DNA of 64,000 nt from Trebonia sp036501515 (lineage in GTDB: Bacteria > Actinomycetota > Actinomycetes > Streptosporangiales > Streptosporangiaceae). A program made the position numbers and the translations under genes. Positions 15,391 through 24,514 of the stretch are shown here, in pieces. Under the pieces are notes generated by a model. It was given only the letters and a program-made list of their open reading frames with translations, did no database searches and was not told where the DNA came from. Location of the stretch: assembly GCA_036501515.1 (NCBI GenBank), contig DASYAD010000040.1:1-64000 (forward strand), written 5' to 3'. Each line of letters starts with the position of its first letter. Position 1 is the stretch's first letter.

Positions 15391-15906
15391 TCAGTAGGCG
15401 CCGAGCGCGTCCATGAACACATCCGGGCTCTGGACGATGCCGCTGCACGTCGGCGAGGCGAAGTCCTGCGCGCCGCCCGAACACCCGGTGTCCCTGGCCG
15501 CCGACCACATGGACAGCCAGGCCAGGTGCTTAGTGGCGGCGAACGCCGCCAGCTGCTGCGCGTTGGCCACGGTGAAGATCTCGTCGCTGGTGTCGTTCAC
15601 GCCGATCATCGGGGTCACCGCGACCTTGGACCAGGCGGCGTCCTGGCTGATACCGAGCGCGGACGCGACCTGAGCGTCGGTCGCGGTGGCGGCGTCGATC
15701 GCGAACGTGCCCATCTGGCCGTTCGGGTTGGGCGCGGCGCCGTCGCCGTAGTCCATCGCCATCACGTTCACCGCGGAGATAGCGACGCCTGCCGCGGCCG
15801 CGCCGGTCAGCACCGCGTCGCCGTCGGGGGTGAGACCCGACGGCAGCACCGGAAGCGTGTGGCTGGCCGGCCGTGTCAGCGACCGCCCGCGCGCGGGCTG
15901 CGGTCG
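15391..15906 (-). pseudogene. 5'-truncated GH18 chitinase
   Basis: The frame is open from an in-frame TAA (15907-15909) to TGA at 15391-15393 and encodes the last ~155 residues of a bacterial GH18 chitinase: LPVLPSGLTPDGDAVL, VNVMAMDYGDG, ALGISQDAAWSKVAVTPMIG, AWLSMWSAARD and the terminal MDALGAY. The signal peptide, any carbohydrate module and the barrel half carrying the catalytic DxxDxDxE are missing, and there is no plausible start or ribosome site before the homology begins. It abuts the 3' end of the sensor kinase gene, so a deletion or insertion probably removed its 5' half. Confidence 0.7.
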
Positions 15907-15929
15907 TTAAGCAGCGCTTAAGGTGCGGC

Positions 15930-17345
15930 TCAGCGGCCGATAAGCAGGCGCCTGCGGGCCGGGCGGCGGCGGCTGAGGCGGCCCGACGCGCGCCCGCCCG
16001 GCGGCGGCGACCAGGTCCGCAGCCGCAGCTGGATCTGCGCGCCGCCGAGCGCGGAAGTGCCGATTTTCAGCCCGCCGCCGGTGGATTCGGCTACCCGGCG
16101 GGCGATGTCGAGACCCAGTCCGGTGGAGCCGGCGCCGCTGCTGCCGCGCAGGAGCGCGCGGTCCGGGTCGGCGATCCCTGGTCCCGCGTCGGCCACCAGG
16201 ACGAGAACGGCGCCCTCGCCCCGGTAGAGGGTGACCGCGAACCCGGCGCCCTCCGGAGTGTGCCGGAAGACGTTGCCGAGCAGCGAGTCCGCGGCGGCGG
16301 CGAGATCTGACCGCGAAACAGGCACCGGCGCGGGCCAGTCGGCGCCGGTGAGCTGGGAGGGGCGTCCCTGGTCTTCGGCCAGCGCGGACCAGAAGCCGAA
16401 GCGGTCAGCGAGCACCTCGGCGGCATCGCAGCCAGACGGCTCGTCCGCGGCGGGCCGTCGCGCGGCCCTGATGATCAGGTCGATCTCCCGCTCAAGGCGG
16501 TCGACGGCGAGCCTGGTGTCGTCGGCCGCGCGGCCCGGGCCGAGCGCCGCCGCGTTCATCCGCAGCGCCGTCAGCGGCGTGCGCAGCCGGTGCGGCAGGT
16601 CGGCCGCCATCACCCGCTCGGCCGTGATGAGCCTGCTGAGCCGCTCAGCCATCGCGTTGAAGGCATGGCCGGCCGCGGCTAGCTCAGCCGGGCCGGCGGT
16701 CGTGCTCCTGGCGCTCAGGTCACCGTCGCCCAGCGTGGCCGCGGCCGCCGCCAGTTCCCGTGCCGGACGGCTGACCCGGCTGGCCAGCCGGTCGGCCACG
16801 ATGACGGAGACGGCGATCAGGGCCAGCGCGGTGGCCGTCATGACCGCCCACGACGCGGTCACGCCGCGGGACACCTCGGCCGAGGGCACGTAGACCTCGG
16901 TGACCGCGAGGCTGCCGCCCGCCAGCGCGACCGGCTGCAAGACCGTGTAGCCGCCTGGCACGGCGGCGATGAAGGACCGGGCCGCGGCGACAGCCGCGTG
17001 CAAGTCGGCCGCACTGGCGTGCTGCGGGCCGCCGATCAGCGCGCCGCCCGCCGCGGCCCGGCCTGCCGACCCGCCGCTGGTCAGGTAGACCGCGAGCTGG
17101 CCCGCCGCCCCTGTCGGGGTGCTGAGGATGGCGCGGTCGAGCGTCACCCGGTTGGTGGTGACGGCGAGCACCGGGTCGATCGCCGCCCCGGCCAGCTGGG
17201 CTGAGGTGAACGCCCGGTCCCTGGCCACGTCCCTGACGATGACCGCGAGCGGTATGAGGAACGCGATCGCCACCATCGAGGTAACCGCGGCCGACACGAG
17301 CGCCAGCGTCGTCCTGACCGATGCCCGCGCTGATGCCCCGCTCAC
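15930..17345 (-). CDS. Two-component sensor histidine kinase
   Basis: A 471-aa membrane kinase. Helix 1 is at about residues 12-35 (LALVSAAVTSMVAIAFLIPLAV), the extracytoplasmic sensor region at ~36-160, and helix 2 at ~170-195. HAMP follows (RLASRVSRPARELAAAAATL), then the dimerisation/phosphoacceptor helix with LPHRLRTPLTAL (H near residue 251), the N box LLGNVFRHT, and G boxes ADAGPGIADPD and GSTGLGLDIA. The H-box reads PHRLRTP rather than the usual SHELRTP. The C-terminal tail is short and Arg-rich. The GTG at 17345 overlaps the response regulator stop (GTGA), so the two are translated together. Confidence 0.9.
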   Translation of the reverse strand: MSGASARASVRTTLALVSAAVTSMVAIAFLIPLAVIVRDVARDRAFTSAQLAGAAIDPVLAVTTNRVTLDRAILSTPTGAAGQLAVYLTSGGSAGRAAAGGALIGGPQHASAADLHAAVAAARSFIAAVPGGYTVLQPVALAGGSLAVTEVYVPSAEVSRGVTASWAVMTATALALIAVSVIVADRLASRVSRPARELAAAAATLGDGDLSARSTTAGPAELAAAGHAFNAMAERLSRLITAERVMAADLPHRLRTPLTALRMNAAALGPGRAADDTRLAVDRLEREIDLIIRAARRPAADEPSGCDAAEVLADRFGFWSALAEDQGRPSQLTGADWPAPVPVSRSDLAAAADSLLGNVFRHTPEGAGFAVTLYRGEGAVLVLVADAGPGIADPDRALLRGSSGAGSTGLGLDIARRVAESTGGGLKIGTSALGGAQIQLRLRTWSPPPGGRASGRLSRRRPARRRLLIGR

Positions 17346-18022
17346 CGCGGAACGTCGAGCATCACGCCCACGCCGCGCACCGTGTGCAGGTAGCGCGGCC
17401 TGGCGGCGGTCTCGCCCAGCTTGCGGCGCAGCCAGGAAACGTGCACGTCGATCGTCTGGTCGTCGCCGTAAGCCTGGTGCCACACCTCGGCCAGCAGCTC
17501 ACCGCGCGGCACGACCGCGCCCGGCCGCGCGGCCAGGTACGCGAGCAGGTCGAACTCGCGGCGCGAAAGCTCCAGCCGCTGGCCGTCGAGCACCGCTTCC
17601 CGCCTGGCCAGGTCGACGTGGAGCCCGGCGACGGCGATGACCGGCGGCGGCGCGGACTCATGGCCCGCACGGCGCAGCAGGGCGGCGATGCGGGCCGCCA
17701 GGTGCTCGCCGGAGAAGGGCTTGACGACGTAGTCGTCAGCGCCGTCGTTGAGCAGCCGGATGATCTCCGCCTCCTCGTCGCGGGCGGTGGCCACGATGAC
17801 CGGCACGGCCGCGATCGCGCGCATCATCTTCAGTGCCTGGCTGCCGTCGAGGTCGGGCAGGCCGAGGTCGAGCACCACTACCTCGGGGAGGTGGTGGCTG
17901 ACTTCCCTGATGCCGTCGAGCGCGGTGCCCGCCGTCCGCACGACGTACGACCGCCGGGTGAGTTCGGCCGACATCGCCGAGCGGACATAGGGGTCGTCCT
18001 CGACGATAAGCACGCGAGCCAT
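17342..18022 (-). CDS. OmpR/PhoB-type response regulator
   Basis: A 226-aa regulator. The receiver domain (1-118) has acidic residues E8/D9/D10, phosphoacceptor D52 in VVVLDLGLPD, T/S switch in VIVATARDEE and K in DYVVKPFS. The C-terminal winged helix (about 130-225) ends with SWLRRKLGETAARPRYLHTVRGVGVML, the DNA-recognition helix and wing of this family. The start at ATG 18022 is fixed by the receiver N-terminus MARVLIVEDD. It precedes and overlaps the kinase gene, and diverges from a secreted protein gene at 18072, a likely regulated target because only 49 bp separate the starts. Confidence 0.92.
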   Translation of the reverse strand: MARVLIVEDDPYVRSAMSAELTRRSYVVRTAGTALDGIREVSHHLPEVVVLDLGLPDLDGSQALKMMRAIAAVPVIVATARDEEAEIIRLLNDGADDYVVKPFSGEHLAARIAALLRRAGHESAPPPVIAVAGLHVDLARREAVLDGQRLELSRREFDLLAYLAARPGAVVPRGELLAEVWHQAYGDDQTIDVHVSWLRRKLGETAARPRYLHTVRGVGVMLDVPR

Positions 18023-18071
18023 AACCCGAACCGTACGTATCCGGCGTATCGCTTGCGGCATTATTGCCAAC

Positions 18072-18719
18072 ATGGTGCGGCTCATGGCAGGCGTTGCGGC
18101 CTGGGCGGGCGGGACCGCGATCGCGGTCTGCGTCGCCTGGTTCGGCGCGAATGTCGTGGTCAGGGACGCCGGCGTGCGGTCGGGTATGCCGGTCGTCAAC
18201 GCCGCCGTGCTGCCGCCGTCGCCGGCGCCCTCCACGGCGGTAACGCCGCCGCCCGCTCCCTCGCCCGGCACCGCGTCGGGCAGCACCGCGTCGGGCAGGC
18301 CCGGGCCGGCTGCCACGGCGCCGGCCGGCACCGGCTCGCCCGCCGTGCCGACGTCAGCGAGCACGGTCACCGGCGGGCCGTCCGGCGCGTCCGCCAGCGG
18401 GACGGCCGGGCCGCAGGCCCAGACGACCCCGGCCGCGCGGGCTGCCGGAACAGGGGCCGCGTCCGCCGCGCCGGCCGTCGCGGGATCGCCGTCGGGCTCG
18501 GCCACGGTGCGCGCCTACACGCTGACCGGCGGGCGGGTGACGCTCGACGTGACCGGCGACTCGGTGCAGCTGGTGACGGCGGTGCCCGACGACGGCTACT
18601 CGGTGCAGACCTGGTCAGGCACCGACTGGCTGCGGGTCGACTTCAGCGCCGGAACGCAGGCGTCGTCGCTGATCGCCAGCTGGTACGAGCAGACGCCCGC
18701 GATCACCGTCACCAACTGA
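18072..18719 (+). CDS. Membrane-anchored secreted protein with Pro/Ala/Thr-rich stalk
   Basis: A 215-aa protein with a signal anchor at residues 1-30 (MAGVAAWAGGTAIAVCVAWFG), a long Pro/Ala/Ser/Thr/Gly-rich stalk (about 45-145) and a small C-terminal domain (about 148-215: VRAYTLTGGRVTLDVTGDSVQL, DGYSVQTWSGTDWLRVDF). The C-terminal domain is predicted to be beta-rich. Such proteins are frequently found beside CseBC/CssRS-like two-component systems in actinomycetes, where they may tune the sensor. I do not recognise a named family. It diverges from the response regulator. Confidence 0.65.
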   Translation: MVRLMAGVAAWAGGTAIAVCVAWFGANVVVRDAGVRSGMPVVNAAVLPPSPAPSTAVTPPPAPSPGTASGSTASGRPGPAATAPAGTGSPAVPTSASTVTGGPSGASASGTAGPQAQTTPAARAAGTGAASAAPAVAGSPSGSATVRAYTLTGGRVTLDVTGDSVQLVTAVPDDGYSVQTWSGTDWLRVDFSAGTQASSLIASWYEQTPAITVTN

Positions 18720-18735
18720 GTCCTGGACGGCATGG

Positions 18736-20241
18736 TTGAATATTCCGGTGTCTGAGGAGCCGGGGGATACGTCCGGGGCACCGGGAGAAGAACAGGCTGC
18801 GCAGCCAGCGGAAAAGCCTGACCAGCCGGAGAGCAGCGCTGATGAGGCGGCGGACAAGCCCGGCGAGCCGGAGAGCAAGCGCGTCTCCTGGGTTGAGCTG
18901 TACTTCGACCTGATCTTCGTGTTCGCGGTCGGGCAGACCACCGAGATCATGGTGGCCAGTCCGAACGGGAGCGGTTTCGGCCGTGCGGCCGGCCTGTTCG
19001 CCATGCTGTGGTGGACCTGGATCGGCTTCGTGGTCCTTTACAACCGGCACCACGAGGATCGCAGCCTGCAGCGCCTGTTCGTGCTTGCGGGCACGCTGCC
19101 GTGCGCGGTGGCCGCGGTTGAGACCAGCTCCGCGTCCCACGGGCACGTGATGGCGTTCGCCTTCGCGCTCGCCGCGGCCAGGCTTGTCCTCGCCCTGGCG
19201 TTCACGTTCACCGCCGAGCGGGCCAGGCAGGTGGCAATCGGCTACGGGGTGTCGGCCGCGGTCTTCGTCGCGTCGGCGTTCGTGCCGAGCCCCGAGCGCT
19301 TCGTCCTGTGGGCGTTCGCGCTCATTCAGGAGGCCGGCTTCCTGCTGCTACGTAACGGCGAACTGCCGGCCGAGGGCGGCGCACAGCAGGACGGTGCGGA
19401 AGGGGAAGGTGCGGAGAGGGACGGTGCGGAGAGCGACGGTGCGGAACGGGCCGCGAGGAAACGGGGCGCCGGGAGACCCGGTCAGCCGGACGCGGACCAC
19501 GGGAAGCGCCGGGGGCGGCAGAGCCGCGCCCGCAGGAGCCGGGCCGATTCGCTGCGGGCCATGCTCGAGCCGCCGAAGGACCCGTCCCGCCGGGTCGACG
19601 CCGGCCACCTGGCCGAGCGCTTCGGCCTGATGATCATGATTCTGCTCGGCGAGGTCGTGGTAGCGGTGGCCGGTTCCGCCGTCGGTGTCCCGGCCCACAA
19701 TGTGCCGTACTGGACCGCGCTGCTGGCCGGCCTGGTGCTCGCCGCCGCTCTGTGGTGGGTCTACTTCACGGCGGCGGCGCCGATCAGCGAGTCCGTGCTC
19801 CGCGCCTCGGGCGGCAACCCGGCGATGGCCTACGGTCTCTACGCGGCCGGTCACCTGAGCCCGGCCTTCGCCCTGCTGGCTATGTCGGCCGGGGTGAGCC
19901 TGGCCATCACCGGTCACGCGCCCCAGGACTCGGCCTGGTTCACCGCCGGCGGTCTCGCCGCCTACCTGCTCGGCAGCCGGGTGATGTTCCTCGGCAAGAC
20001 GCCGGGCCTCACGGGGAAGTCGCGTGAGTCCGGCCCGCTGCCGCGGCTGGCGCTGGCCGCGGTCGTCATCTGCGTGGCGCTGCTCGAACCCTATATCTCG
20101 GCGGCGGGGGTGGTGCTGGTCTCGGCCCTGCTCGCGATCGTCATCGCCGGCGACCTGACCTGGCGGATGCCGGGACGGATGCAGGGCATCGCCGCGGACC
20201 CGCTCAGCTACTTCCGGCGCGACTCGGATAGTTCCCGGTAG
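18736..20241 (+). CDS. ltrA: Low temperature requirement A (LtrA) family membrane protein
   Basis: A 501-aa polytopic protein. The family signature VSWVELYFDLIFVFAVGQTT is at about residues 50-70, followed by WWTWIGFVVLYNRHHEDR and, later, HLAERFGLMIMILLGEVVVA. About ten to twelve helices are visible. A charged cytoplasmic loop (about residues 210-290) contains a 15-bp in-frame repeat encoding DGAE/EGAE units (DNA 19391-19450). Function of the family is unknown beyond a cold-growth phenotype in Listeria. The start is TTG 18736 or GTG 18748; neither has a strong ribosome site. Its 3' end overlaps the convergent cobB gene by 34 nt. Confidence 0.85.
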   Translation: MNIPVSEEPGDTSGAPGEEQAAQPAEKPDQPESSADEAADKPGEPESKRVSWVELYFDLIFVFAVGQTTEIMVASPNGSGFGRAAGLFAMLWWTWIGFVVLYNRHHEDRSLQRLFVLAGTLPCAVAAVETSSASHGHVMAFAFALAAARLVLALAFTFTAERARQVAIGYGVSAAVFVASAFVPSPERFVLWAFALIQEAGFLLLRNGELPAEGGAQQDGAEGEGAERDGAESDGAERAARKRGAGRPGQPDADHGKRRGRQSRARRSRADSLRAMLEPPKDPSRRVDAGHLAERFGLMIMILLGEVVVAVAGSAVGVPAHNVPYWTALLAGLVLAAALWWVYFTAAAPISESVLRASGGNPAMAYGLYAAGHLSPAFALLAMSAGVSLAITGHAPQDSAWFTAGGLAAYLLGSRVMFLGKTPGLTGKSRESGPLPRLALAAVVICVALLEPYISAAGVVLVSALLAIVIAGDLTWRMPGRMQGIAADPLSYFRRDSDSSR

Positions 20242-21617
20242 CCGCGGGCGGCGGCGGTGACGCGGCCGGCCGCGCCGGGGACACCGTTCCAGTGCGTGTG
20301 CAGGTAGGACGCGTAGACCTGGCCGCGCACGAAGCCCTCGGTGACCGGTCCGGTCGCCTGCCGCCAGTGCCACGCGCGGGCAGTCTCGTCGTCGCCGGGC
20401 CTGACCGCCGTGCGGTGAAACTCGTGCCCGTGAACGCGGGTCCCCGCCTGGGCCAGCGGTGACGTGGCGGCGGCGGCGGCGTCGCGGTATCCGAGCGTGA
20501 GCCTGCCCGTCATCTCGGCGCTGACGTCGAGCACTCCGCACATCGGGTGACCGTCGAGCGACCTGGCCAGGTAGAGCAGGCCCGCGCACTCGGCGATGAC
20601 CGGCGCGCCCGCCGTCGCCAGCGCCGCTACCTGCGCCCGCAGCGGTGCGTTGGCGGACAGCGCCACGGCGTGCTCCTCGGGGAAGCCGCCGCCGATGACC
20701 AGGCCGTCCACGTCTCCGGGCAGCTGCTCGTCGCGCAGCGGATCGAACGTCAGCACGTCCGCCCCGGCCGCCGCGAGCAGCTCCGGGTGCTCGGCATAGC
20801 CGAAGGTGAAGGCAGGCCCGGCCGCGAAGGCTATGCGGGGGCGGGGGCGGGGAAGGCGCTCCCGTTCTGGCGCTGTGCTCTGGTGGTTTTCTTCCTGGGG
20901 GACCGGCAGCGGGCCCGCGCCGCGGGCGAGCTCGAGCACCGCCGGCAGGTCCACGCTGGCGGCGACGATGGCGGCCAGCGCTTCGACGGCCTCGACGGCG
21001 GGAGCGCCGAGTTCGGCCGCCGGGATGAGGCCGAGGTGCCGGGAGGGGACGGTGAGCTGGTCGCGCCTGGTGATCGAGCCGAGCACGGGGATGCCCGCGG
21101 TCGCGGCTGCCTCGCGCAGCAGCGCCTCATGACCAGGCGAGCCGACCTTGTTGAAGATCACCCCGCCGAGGCGGGTGCCCGGTTCGTAGGTGGCGAAGCC
21201 GTGCAGCAGGGCACCGGCCGACGAACCCATGCCCCACGCGTCGACTACCAGCACGATCGGCGCGTTGAGCAGCCGCGCCACGTGCGCCGTGGAGGCGAAG
21301 CCGTGCTGGTGCGACGCCCCGTCGAACAGCCCCATCACGCCCTCGATGACCGCGACGTCGGCCGGCTCTGGTGTGCACGCCCCGTGGACGAACATCGGCC
21401 CGATCTGATCCTCGCCGACCAGCCACGGGTCCAGGTTGCGGCCAGCGCGCCCGGCCGCCAGCGCGTGGTAGCCAGGGTCGATGTAGTCAGGACCGACCTT
21501 GTGCGGCGAGACCTTCAGGCCCCGGGCGCGCAGCGCGCCGAGCAGGCCGGTGGCGACCGACGTCTTGCCGTGACCGCTGCCAGGCGCGGCGATCACCACC
21601 CGCGGTACGTTCACCAT
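20208..21617 (-). CDS. cobB: Hydrogenobyrinate/cobyrinate a,c-diamide synthase
   Basis: A 469-aa ATP-dependent amidotransferase that converts the a and c carboxylates of the corrin ring to amides using glutamine. The N-terminal dethiobiotin-synthetase-like domain has APGSGHGKTSVATGLL (P-loop) and HKVGPDYIDPGYH. The C-terminal type I glutamine amidotransferase domain has the nucleophile in IAECAGLLYL and the catalytic His in YASYLHTHW. It is the third gene of the chlID-cobO-cobB operon and overlaps the cobO stop by 7 nt. ATG 21617 gives MVNVPRVVIAAPG. The 3' end overlaps ltrA by 34 nt on the opposite strand. Confidence 0.95.
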   Translation of the reverse strand: MVNVPRVVIAAPGSGHGKTSVATGLLGALRARGLKVSPHKVGPDYIDPGYHALAAGRAGRNLDPWLVGEDQIGPMFVHGACTPEPADVAVIEGVMGLFDGASHQHGFASTAHVARLLNAPIVLVVDAWGMGSSAGALLHGFATYEPGTRLGGVIFNKVGSPGHEALLREAAATAGIPVLGSITRRDQLTVPSRHLGLIPAAELGAPAVEAVEALAAIVAASVDLPAVLELARGAGPLPVPQEENHQSTAPERERLPRPRPRIAFAAGPAFTFGYAEHPELLAAAGADVLTFDPLRDEQLPGDVDGLVIGGGFPEEHAVALSANAPLRAQVAALATAGAPVIAECAGLLYLARSLDGHPMCGVLDVSAEMTGRLTLGYRDAAAAATSPLAQAGTRVHGHEFHRTAVRPGDDETARAWHWRQATGPVTEGFVRGQVYASYLHTHWNGVPGAAGRVTAAARGYRELSESRRK

Positions 21618-22222
21618 TCGATGCCGCGCTGGCCCTTCTGGCCGGCGTCCATCGGGTGCTTGACCTTGGTCATCTCGACCACCAGGTCGGCCGCGTCGGT
21701 CAGCTCTTTGTTCGCGTCCCGGCCGGTGATCACCACGTGCTGGTGCCCGGGCCGGCTGGCGAGGGTCGCCACCACGTCCGCGGTATCGATCCAGCCCCAC
21801 TTCATCGGGTAGGTGAACTCATCGAGCACGTACAGGCCGAACCGCTCCGCGGCGAGATCCCGCTTGATCTGCTGCCAGCCCTCACGGGCGTTGGCGCCAT
21901 GGTCGTCGGCGTCGCCGCGCTGGATCCAGGACCAGCCTTCGCCCATCTTCTGCCAGACGACCTCGCCGCCCTCGCCGGTCTCCTCGTGCAGCCGGCCGAG
22001 GGCACGGAAGGCGGCTTCCTCGCCGACCCGCCATTTGGCGCTCTTCACGAACTGGTAGACACCGATGCTCCAGCCCTGGTTCCAGCCTCGCAGCGCCAGG
22101 CCGAAGGCGGCGGTGGACTTCCCCTTCATCGCCCCCGTGTGCACGATCAGCAGCGGCCGGTTCCTGCGCTGCCTGGTGGTCAGGCCGTCGTCGGGTACGG
22201 TCTCCGGTACTCCCTGCGGCAC
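21611..22222 (-). CDS. cobO: Cob(I)yrinate a,c-diamide adenosyltransferase
   Basis: A 203-aa ATP:corrinoid adenosyltransferase of the CobA/CobO/BtuR type, which attaches the 5'-deoxyadenosyl ligand to the reduced cobalt. The P-loop is GAMKGKSTAAFGLALR (usual GKGKST, here MKGKST), followed by GWNQGWSIGVYQFVKS, VLDEFTYPMKWGW and VITGRDA. The short N-terminal extension, rich in Asp/Arg, is typical of CobO. It lies between the chelatase (3 bp gap) and cobB (overlap), so all three are controlled by the upstream cobalamin riboswitch. Confidence 0.95.
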   Translation of the reverse strand: MPQGVPETVPDDGLTTRQRRNRPLLIVHTGAMKGKSTAAFGLALRGWNQGWSIGVYQFVKSAKWRVGEEAAFRALGRLHEETGEGGEVVWQKMGEGWSWIQRGDADDHGANAREGWQQIKRDLAAERFGLYVLDEFTYPMKWGWIDTADVVATLASRPGHQHVVITGRDANKELTDAADLVVEMTKVKHPMDAGQKGQRGIEW

Positions 22223-22225
22223 TGG

Positions 22226-24448
22226 TCAGGCCACCTTCCGGTCGATTCGGGCTGGGTGGTCGCCGCGGTCGCCGCGGTCGCCGCGGTCGCCGCGGTAGGC
22301 GCGGACGGAGCCGGCCAGCAGCTCGGCTGACAGGCCGCCGTCTGCCTTCGCGCCCGCCCGCCGGTCTGCCGTGCTTACGGCGCCCGCACCGGAAATCGCA
22401 CCGAGGTCCAGGTACTCGGCGCCGAGGGTCAGGCTGAGTCCGGCCGCGAGACCGAGCCGGACCGGCCCTGACTCGCAGTCCACCACGACGGCCGCGACGC
22501 GGTCCCTGCGCAGGGCCGCCGCGGCGGCCGACGGGTCGCCCCCCGCCGTGTGCCTGCCGTCGGTCACCACGACGAGCAGCGGGCGCCGCAGCGGGTCGCG
22601 CAGCCGTTCGCGGCGCAGCACCGCGTGTGCTTCGGCTAGCCCGGCCGCCAGCGGGGTCCTGCCCCCGGCGGGCATGGTCGCCAGCCTGCGCGCGGCGGCG
22701 TCAACCGACGAGGTCGGCGGCAGCAGCAGCTCCGCGCCGGCGGCGCGGAAGGAGACCAGGCCGACCTTGTCGCGCCGCTGGTAGGCATCAAGCAGCAAAG
22801 ACAGCACGGCGCCCTTGACGGCTTCCATCCGGCGCCGCGCGGCCATCGAGCCGCTGGCGTCGACCAGGAAGAGCACCAGGTTCGACTCGCGTCCCTCGCG
22901 GCGGTGCTCCCGCAAGTCGGCTGGCTCAAGCAGCAGGCCAGGCCCGGACCGTCCGCGGCCGAGCTGGTGCGGCGCGCCGGCCAGCAGCGTCGCGGTGAGG
23001 TGCACGTCCCGCGTCGCCGAGGCGTGCCGTGGCGGGCGGGCGCCCACGCTCCGGCCGGCGTCGGTGGCGGCCCGGGAGCGGCGCCCGGCTTCTCCCTCGC
23101 CTTTTCCCGGCACCTCGAGCCTGCGTGCGCGGAACGTGGTGCCCGCCGGGGCGACGGACTCGCGGGCCGCCTGGCTGGCCGCGGGCGGCGGGCCGCTGTC
23201 GGTGCGGTCGGTGCTGTCGGTGCTTTTGCTGTCGGTGCTTGTGCTTGCGGGCGGGCCTCCTTCGGCGGCGGTGCCTGGCTCAGCGCTGTTTCCGTCGGGG
23301 GAGGTTCGCCGCGTGTCGTCCGGCGGGTCCTGCGGTCCCTGGCCGGCGTCTTGCGGTCCCTGGCCGGCGTCTTGCGGCCCGTGGCCGTCTTGCGGTCCCT
23401 GGCCGCCGTCGTCGGGCGGTTCCGGTTCCGTGCCGCCGTCGTCTGGGTCACCGAGCGCCTCGTCGAGCTGCTGCTCGTCGAGGCCGGGCGCGTCGAACGG
23501 GTTGCGCCGCCGCCGGTGCGGCAGGGCGAGCCGGGCGGCGGCCCTGATGTCCTCGCGGTCGACCGATGCGGCGCCGCGCCAGGCCGCGTGGGCCGCAGCG
23601 GCCCTGGCGATCACGATGTCGGCCCGCAGCCCGTCCACGTCGAAGGCCGCGCAGACCGCCGCGATCCGCATCAGCGCGTCATCGTCGAGAACGACCGAGG
23701 CGAGCCGGTCCCTGGCGGCGGCGATGGCGGCGGCCAGGGCCGCTTCCTCGTCGGCGAACTTGGCGGCGAACGCCTCGGGGTCAGCGTCGAACGCGAGCCG
23801 CCGGCGGACGATGTCCGCCCTGGCCGCCGGGTCGCGGGGAGCGGCCGCCTCGACGGTCAGGCCGAACCGGTCGAGCAGCTGCGGCCGTAGCTCGCCCTCT
23901 TCCGGGTTCATGGTTCCCACCAGCAGGAACCTGGCCTGGTGGCGCACGGAGACGCCGTCCCGCTCCACGTAGCTGGTGCCGAGAGCGGCCGCGTCGAGCA
24001 GCAGGTCAACCAGGTGATCGTGCAGCAGGTTGACCTCGTCGACGTAAAGCACGCCGCGGTGCGCCGCGGCCAGCAGGCCGGGCTGGAAGGAGGTGACCCC
24101 TTCGGTGAGGGCTCGGCCGAGGTCGAGCGAGCCGGTGAGGCGGTCTTCTGTCGCGCCCACCGGCAGCTCGACCAGCCGGGCGGGCCGCCGCTGGCCGACG
24201 GTACCGGCCGCGTGCGGGCCGTCTGGGCACTGCGGATCCGGTGCCTGCGGTGAGCAGGAGAAACGGCAGCCCGGCATCACGTCGACGGCCGGCAGCACCG
24301 CGGTCAGCGCGCGGACGGCGGTCGACTTCGCCGACCCCTTTTCTCCGCGCACGAGGACGCCGCCGATCGCAGGCGAGACGGCATTGAGAATGAGCGCCAG
24401 CCGCATGTCGTCCATGGCGACGATGGCGCTGAACGGGAACTGGGTCAA
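22226..24448 (-). CDS. ChlI/ChlD-type fused chelatase subunit, putative cobaltochelatase ATPase
   Basis: A 740-aa fusion. Residues 1-~330 are the AAA+ ChlI/BchI module (FPFSAIVAMDDMRLAL, Walker A GEKGSAKST, Walker B VLYVDEVNLL, TMNPEEGELRPQLLDRFGL). A long acidic Pro/Gln/Gly/Asp linker (~335-470) follows, then a von Willebrand A domain (~510-720) with MIDAS DASGSM. Such ChlID fusions occur in actinobacterial cobalamin clusters and probably energise CobN in place of CobS/CobT. The linker has a 21-bp repeat coding GPQDAGQ (23331-23408), and the C-terminus a 9-bp repeat coding GDR (22261-22296). The start is TTG 24448: the conserved N-terminus begins directly after it, and GAAGGTG lies upstream. 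Confidence 0.88.
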   Translation of the reverse strand: MTQFPFSAIVAMDDMRLALILNAVSPAIGGVLVRGEKGSAKSTAVRALTAVLPAVDVMPGCRFSCSPQAPDPQCPDGPHAAGTVGQRRPARLVELPVGATEDRLTGSLDLGRALTEGVTSFQPGLLAAAHRGVLYVDEVNLLHDHLVDLLLDAAALGTSYVERDGVSVRHQARFLLVGTMNPEEGELRPQLLDRFGLTVEAAAPRDPAARADIVRRRLAFDADPEAFAAKFADEEAALAAAIAAARDRLASVVLDDDALMRIAAVCAAFDVDGLRADIVIARAAAAHAAWRGAASVDREDIRAAARLALPHRRRRNPFDAPGLDEQQLDEALGDPDDGGTEPEPPDDGGQGPQDGHGPQDAGQGPQDAGQGPQDPPDDTRRTSPDGNSAEPGTAAEGGPPASTSTDSKSTDSTDRTDSGPPPAASQAARESVAPAGTTFRARRLEVPGKGEGEAGRRSRAATDAGRSVGARPPRHASATRDVHLTATLLAGAPHQLGRGRSGPGLLLEPADLREHRREGRESNLVLFLVDASGSMAARRRMEAVKGAVLSLLLDAYQRRDKVGLVSFRAAGAELLLPPTSSVDAAARRLATMPAGGRTPLAAGLAEAHAVLRRERLRDPLRRPLLVVVTDGRHTAGGDPSAAAAALRRDRVAAVVVDCESGPVRLGLAAGLSLTLGAEYLDLGAISGAGAVSTADRRAGAKADGGLSAELLAGSVRAYRGDRGDRGDRGDHPARIDRKVA

Positions 24449-24514
24449 AAAACCACACCTTCACCCGGCGGGTATCCGCGCCCGCTGGAAGCGACGACCA
24501 CCGGGCGGTGATCC

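Noticed and set aside
17321..18739. 472-codon plus-strand frame across the two-component system
   Set aside because: Low-complexity Arg/Gly/His translation crossing three genes on both strands; no domain.
19348..20589. 413-codon minus-strand frame across ltrA and the end of cobB
   Set aside because: Composition shadow of ltrA; no motif, and the true genes explain both strands.
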